Source: a virus. Taken from it: a DNA stretch of 64,000 nt. Positions within the stretch are counted from its first letter, which is position 1, and each line of letters begins with the position of its first letter. Both the position numbers and the translations under genes were made by a program. The notes beneath the pieces are model-generated. The model was given only the letters and a program-made list of their open reading frames with translations, searched no databases and was not told the DNA's origin. The stretch covers positions 1 to 64,000 of IMG/VR virus record IMGVR_UViG_3300002835_000172; one strand, given 5' to 3'. Positions 61,951 to 64,000 of the stretch are shown here, one piece after another.

Positions 61951-64000
61951 CTATTCAGTGAAACCAAAACGCAAACGGCAACGACAATTGAAAGTCAATG
62001 CAGGCGGAGCAACTGGATCACCGGGAAAGCGCAATGCAAGACCATCAACGATGAACCCGTCACCGAACTCAACCGTTTTGCCTTCAAGGAATTTGTGAGC
62101 ATTACGCACACGCGAATCTTTGCGAGTAATCCAAGTTTTTGTCATACCAACATTGTTTTCCTTGCCAGCCAAGAAGACACCGCCGTTGTATGAAGCCTGA
62201 GCCTCATGTTCGGCAATATCCCTGCGACGCTTGGAAATTAGTTTCAAGAAAATGGCGATCAAAGCCAAGCGCAAAAGCACCGAACGCTCTTCTTCGTCTT
62301 CTTCCATCAGCGCAATGGCTATAGCCGCTGCAATTTCTTCTGCCGTTGTGGTGTTCGCCTGTTGTATACGCTCTATTTGTTGCTGAGCAAGTTTCTCAAC
62401 CTCTTGTGGCTCCATCACTACATTGCTACTAGTGCGGGAGGCGACATACTCTTTGGCATCAGTGTAGATAGCCAAAATGATTGGCTCTAGATCTTCTGCT
62501 AGTTGCTTGTCCCAAATCTCGCGATCAAAAATCATGTCAACTGTTAGCACACCGCTAGATATTGACTTCACTCCTCGTTTGCCAAAAGCCTTCTCCAAAA
62601 CAACTCGTTGCTGTCTTTCAAAGATGCGCTCAAGAGCACGGTCAAGTATTTCCGTCCATCTGTCTGTATCTGTGTCGGCTTTTGTTTCTAGTTCTTGTAC
62701 AAACTTCAGTTGCATTTCATGCTGAATTTTTTCAAACTCAGAAAGTTGCTGATCTGGTGTTAGTGCCGCCGTATCCGTAGGTTGAGCAGGCATATCAGGC
62801 GCTGGAACTGGTGTTGGTGGTGCAGGAACAGGCATCTCCATCGCGCCTTCCTGTGGAGGCAGACCCGGAGGCGCGGCGTTTGGATCAACACCCGCCATGT
62901 CAACTGGCTGTTGTTCTTCAGGCTTAAACGGCTTCTCTGTGTTCGCAATTGGCGTAAGGTTCGGGTTGGAAAGCAAACTGTCAGCAAGTTCAGAATCAAC
63001 TTTTTTACGACCAGTAGCAGTACGGTATTCATTCAAACTGATGAGACCCTGTTGGAACTCGTCCATCACATATCGTTCGCGTTCTTGTTTTGCGAGAATC
63101 AGAATTGGAATGTCTTCGGTGTCAAAGTCAACATAGTATTTATCGTCAAGTTCATCAAGTGCTCGCGCCAACGTGTGAAGGTGTGGAGCCATTGTCTCCA
63201 TCCAAAATACACGGAGTTCTTCAGAAGCATTAGAGAAAGTTCTCCCCGAGGCGTTACCGATTACAGATTCAGGAACACCAAAGGCGGCGAAGATTTCGTT
63301 CTTCTGTATTTCTCGCATCTGCGTGTAAGCCGCATCTCGTGGTGAAGCAGAAGTGTCCACATAATCAACACCAGACTCTGAAGCGATCACTGTTGTTGAT
63401 CCTGTTCGTGAAATGTTTCCACGGAACCTGTTCTTCAACTCTTGCTTGTCATCGTCTTCCATGTCGCCTCTAACAACGAGAAGACCGCCCGGGCGTCCGT
63501 CGTTGATGAGATAGTTGCGGTTATAAAGTTTTGACAGGTTCTCTAACTCAATAGCGATACCAGCAGACTCCATTGGGGTCATTGAAAGATATGGATCAAG
63601 CGGGTGTGGTCTGCGAATCCAACACACATCTTCAGGCTTTAGAACAAACTTTGTTCCGTTACGCATATCAACTTCAAAACCTTGCACGAACTTCTTTGCA
63701 TCAGGAATCGGTGCTGTGTACTGTGGCGGGAGAAGTTGAAGGGCGATAATTTTTCCGTCTCGCGAACGAACCTTCTCAATGAATACGCCTCTTGTGCTCA
63801 TCAAGAGTTGAGCAGAAACGCGGTATCTGAAAGCAAAAGAGTTTTCGCCTTCGTTTGACTTGGAGTTAAAAATCTCTAGTAGGGGCTTGTTGTCTTTTGT
63901 TTGCTCGCCTCGCTGATCGTTGCCTTTACGAAGAATTACGGGGAGTCTTGCTTGGTTTCCTGCGATTGCATCTATGCAACGAAACACCCAAGTAACTTTT
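61951..64000 (-). CDS. Portal protein fused to a MuF-like C-terminal domain, cut by right edge
   Basis: The frame is open through the right edge, so the N-terminus is missing. HK97-type portal features: LLMSTRGVFIEKVRSRDGK, DVCWIRRPHPLDPYLSMTPM, FAAFGVPESVIGNASGRTFS. A Pro/Ala linker and helical stretch follow, then at the end ITRKDSRVRNAHKFLEGKTV ... PPALTFNCRCRLRFG, the signature of SPP1 gp7/MuF head proteins. Portal-MuF fusions are known in actinophages. It forms the DNA entry ring at the head vertex. Confidence 0.92.
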   Translation of the reverse strand, partial: KVTWVFRCIDAIAGNQARLPVILRKGNDQRGEQTKDNKPLLEIFNSKSNEGENSFAFRYRVSAQLLMSTRGVFIEKVRSRDGKIIALQLLPPQYTAPIPDAKKFVQGFEVDMRNGTKFVLKPEDVCWIRRPHPLDPYLSMTPMESAGIAIELENLSKLYNRNYLINDGRPGGLLVVRGDMEDDDKQELKNRFRGNISRTGSTTVIASESGVDYVDTSASPRDAAYTQMREIQKNEIFAAFGVPESVIGNASGRTFSNASEELRVFWMETMAPHLHTLARALDELDDKYYVDFDTEDIPILILAKQERERYVMDEFQQGLISLNEYRTATGRKKVDSELADSLLSNPNLTPIANTEKPFKPEEQQPVDMAGVDPNAAPPGLPPQEGAMEMPVPAPPTPVPAPDMPAQPTDTAALTPDQQLSEFEKIQHEMQLKFVQELETKADTDTDRWTEILDRALERIFERQQRVVLEKAFGKRGVKSISSGVLTVDMIFDREIWDKQLAEDLEPIILAIYTDAKEYVASRTSSNVVMEPQEVEKLAQQQIERIQQANTTTAEEIAAAIAIALMEEDEEERSVLLRLALIAIFLKLISKRRRDIAEHEAQASYNGGVFLAGKENNVGMTKTWITRKDSRVRNAHKFLEGKTVEFGDGFIVDGLALRFPGDPVAPPALTFNCRCRLRFGFTE

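Noticed and set aside
1-64000. CRISPR arrays, insertion sequences, integrase, rRNA
   Set aside because: I looked for regularly spaced repeats, transposase DDE motifs, tyrosine or serine recombinase signatures and rRNA sequence and saw none.

Overview
This window looks like about 64 kb of a tailed dsDNA phage genome (Caudoviricetes) infecting an actinobacterium. A phage origin is shown by an HK97-type major capsid protein, prohead protease and portal, plus many tightly packed small genes with 1-4 base start/stop overlaps. An actinobacterial host is suggested by a WhiB-family regulator, by many genes whose start codon lies only 5-8 bases after a TAnnnT -10 box (leaderless-type starts), and by a class II (B12-dependent) ribonucleotide reductase. 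No integrase or excisionase was seen, so nothing points to a temperate lifestyle. The portal runs off the right edge. Terminase large subunit and tail genes are not in the window.

Layout. (1) 0-3.8 kb: leftward early operon of small proteins, interrupted by a 620-base non-coding stretch (916-1538) with direct repeats and GC hairpins. (2) 4.0-14.2 kb: mostly rightward genes for host take-over and DNA metabolism (LysM membrane protein, SMARCAL1-like SNF2 helicase with tandem HARP-like repeats, tRNA-like element, secreted muramidase-like protein, DUF932 protein, SSB, HNH nuclease), with a leftward block (10.1-12.7 kb) that includes a metallophosphoesterase. (3) 14.2-21.2 kb: leftward cassettes, five of them preceded by the same 20-base promoter motif AGTCCC-N8-TAAACT; they encode a PD-(D/E)XK nuclease, HNH nuclease, DNA methyltransferase, glycosyltransferase, truncated NAD-binding dehydrogenase and sulfotransferase-like protein. 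(4) 21.2-33.9 kb: two SDR proteins (one apparently catalytically dead), 2OG-Fe(II) oxygenases, ParB-like protein, RuvC-like resolvase, second glycosyltransferase, WhiB, primase-helicase, HTH protein, histone H1-like protein and a second DNA methyltransferase. (5) 34-41.8 kb: ribonucleotide reductase, a dual-specificity phosphatase next to a histone-deacetylase-like amidohydrolase, FkbM-like methyltransferase, another 2OG oxygenase, and a thermonuclease. (6) 41.9-64 kb: leftward late operon from portal (right edge) to major capsid protein, ending at a strong terminator.

The most unusual part is the late operon. Between the protease and the capsid gene, where many phages have only a short scaffold gene, there are about 16 kb of large, disordered, arginine-rich proteins. 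Three of them carry C-terminal kinase-like domains with a PI3K/HipA-type catalytic signature (DRHxxN followed by PID). Three (two of these being kinase-like) carry a nearly invariant 56-residue N-terminal module, and two more carry a degenerate form of its CP-x-G...TD...C core. I infer virion-associated cargo or effector proteins with a shared targeting module; this is a hypothesis. A second notable feature is the dispersed AGYCCC-N8-TAnnnT promoter whose -10 box contains the stop codon of the upstream gene in two cases.
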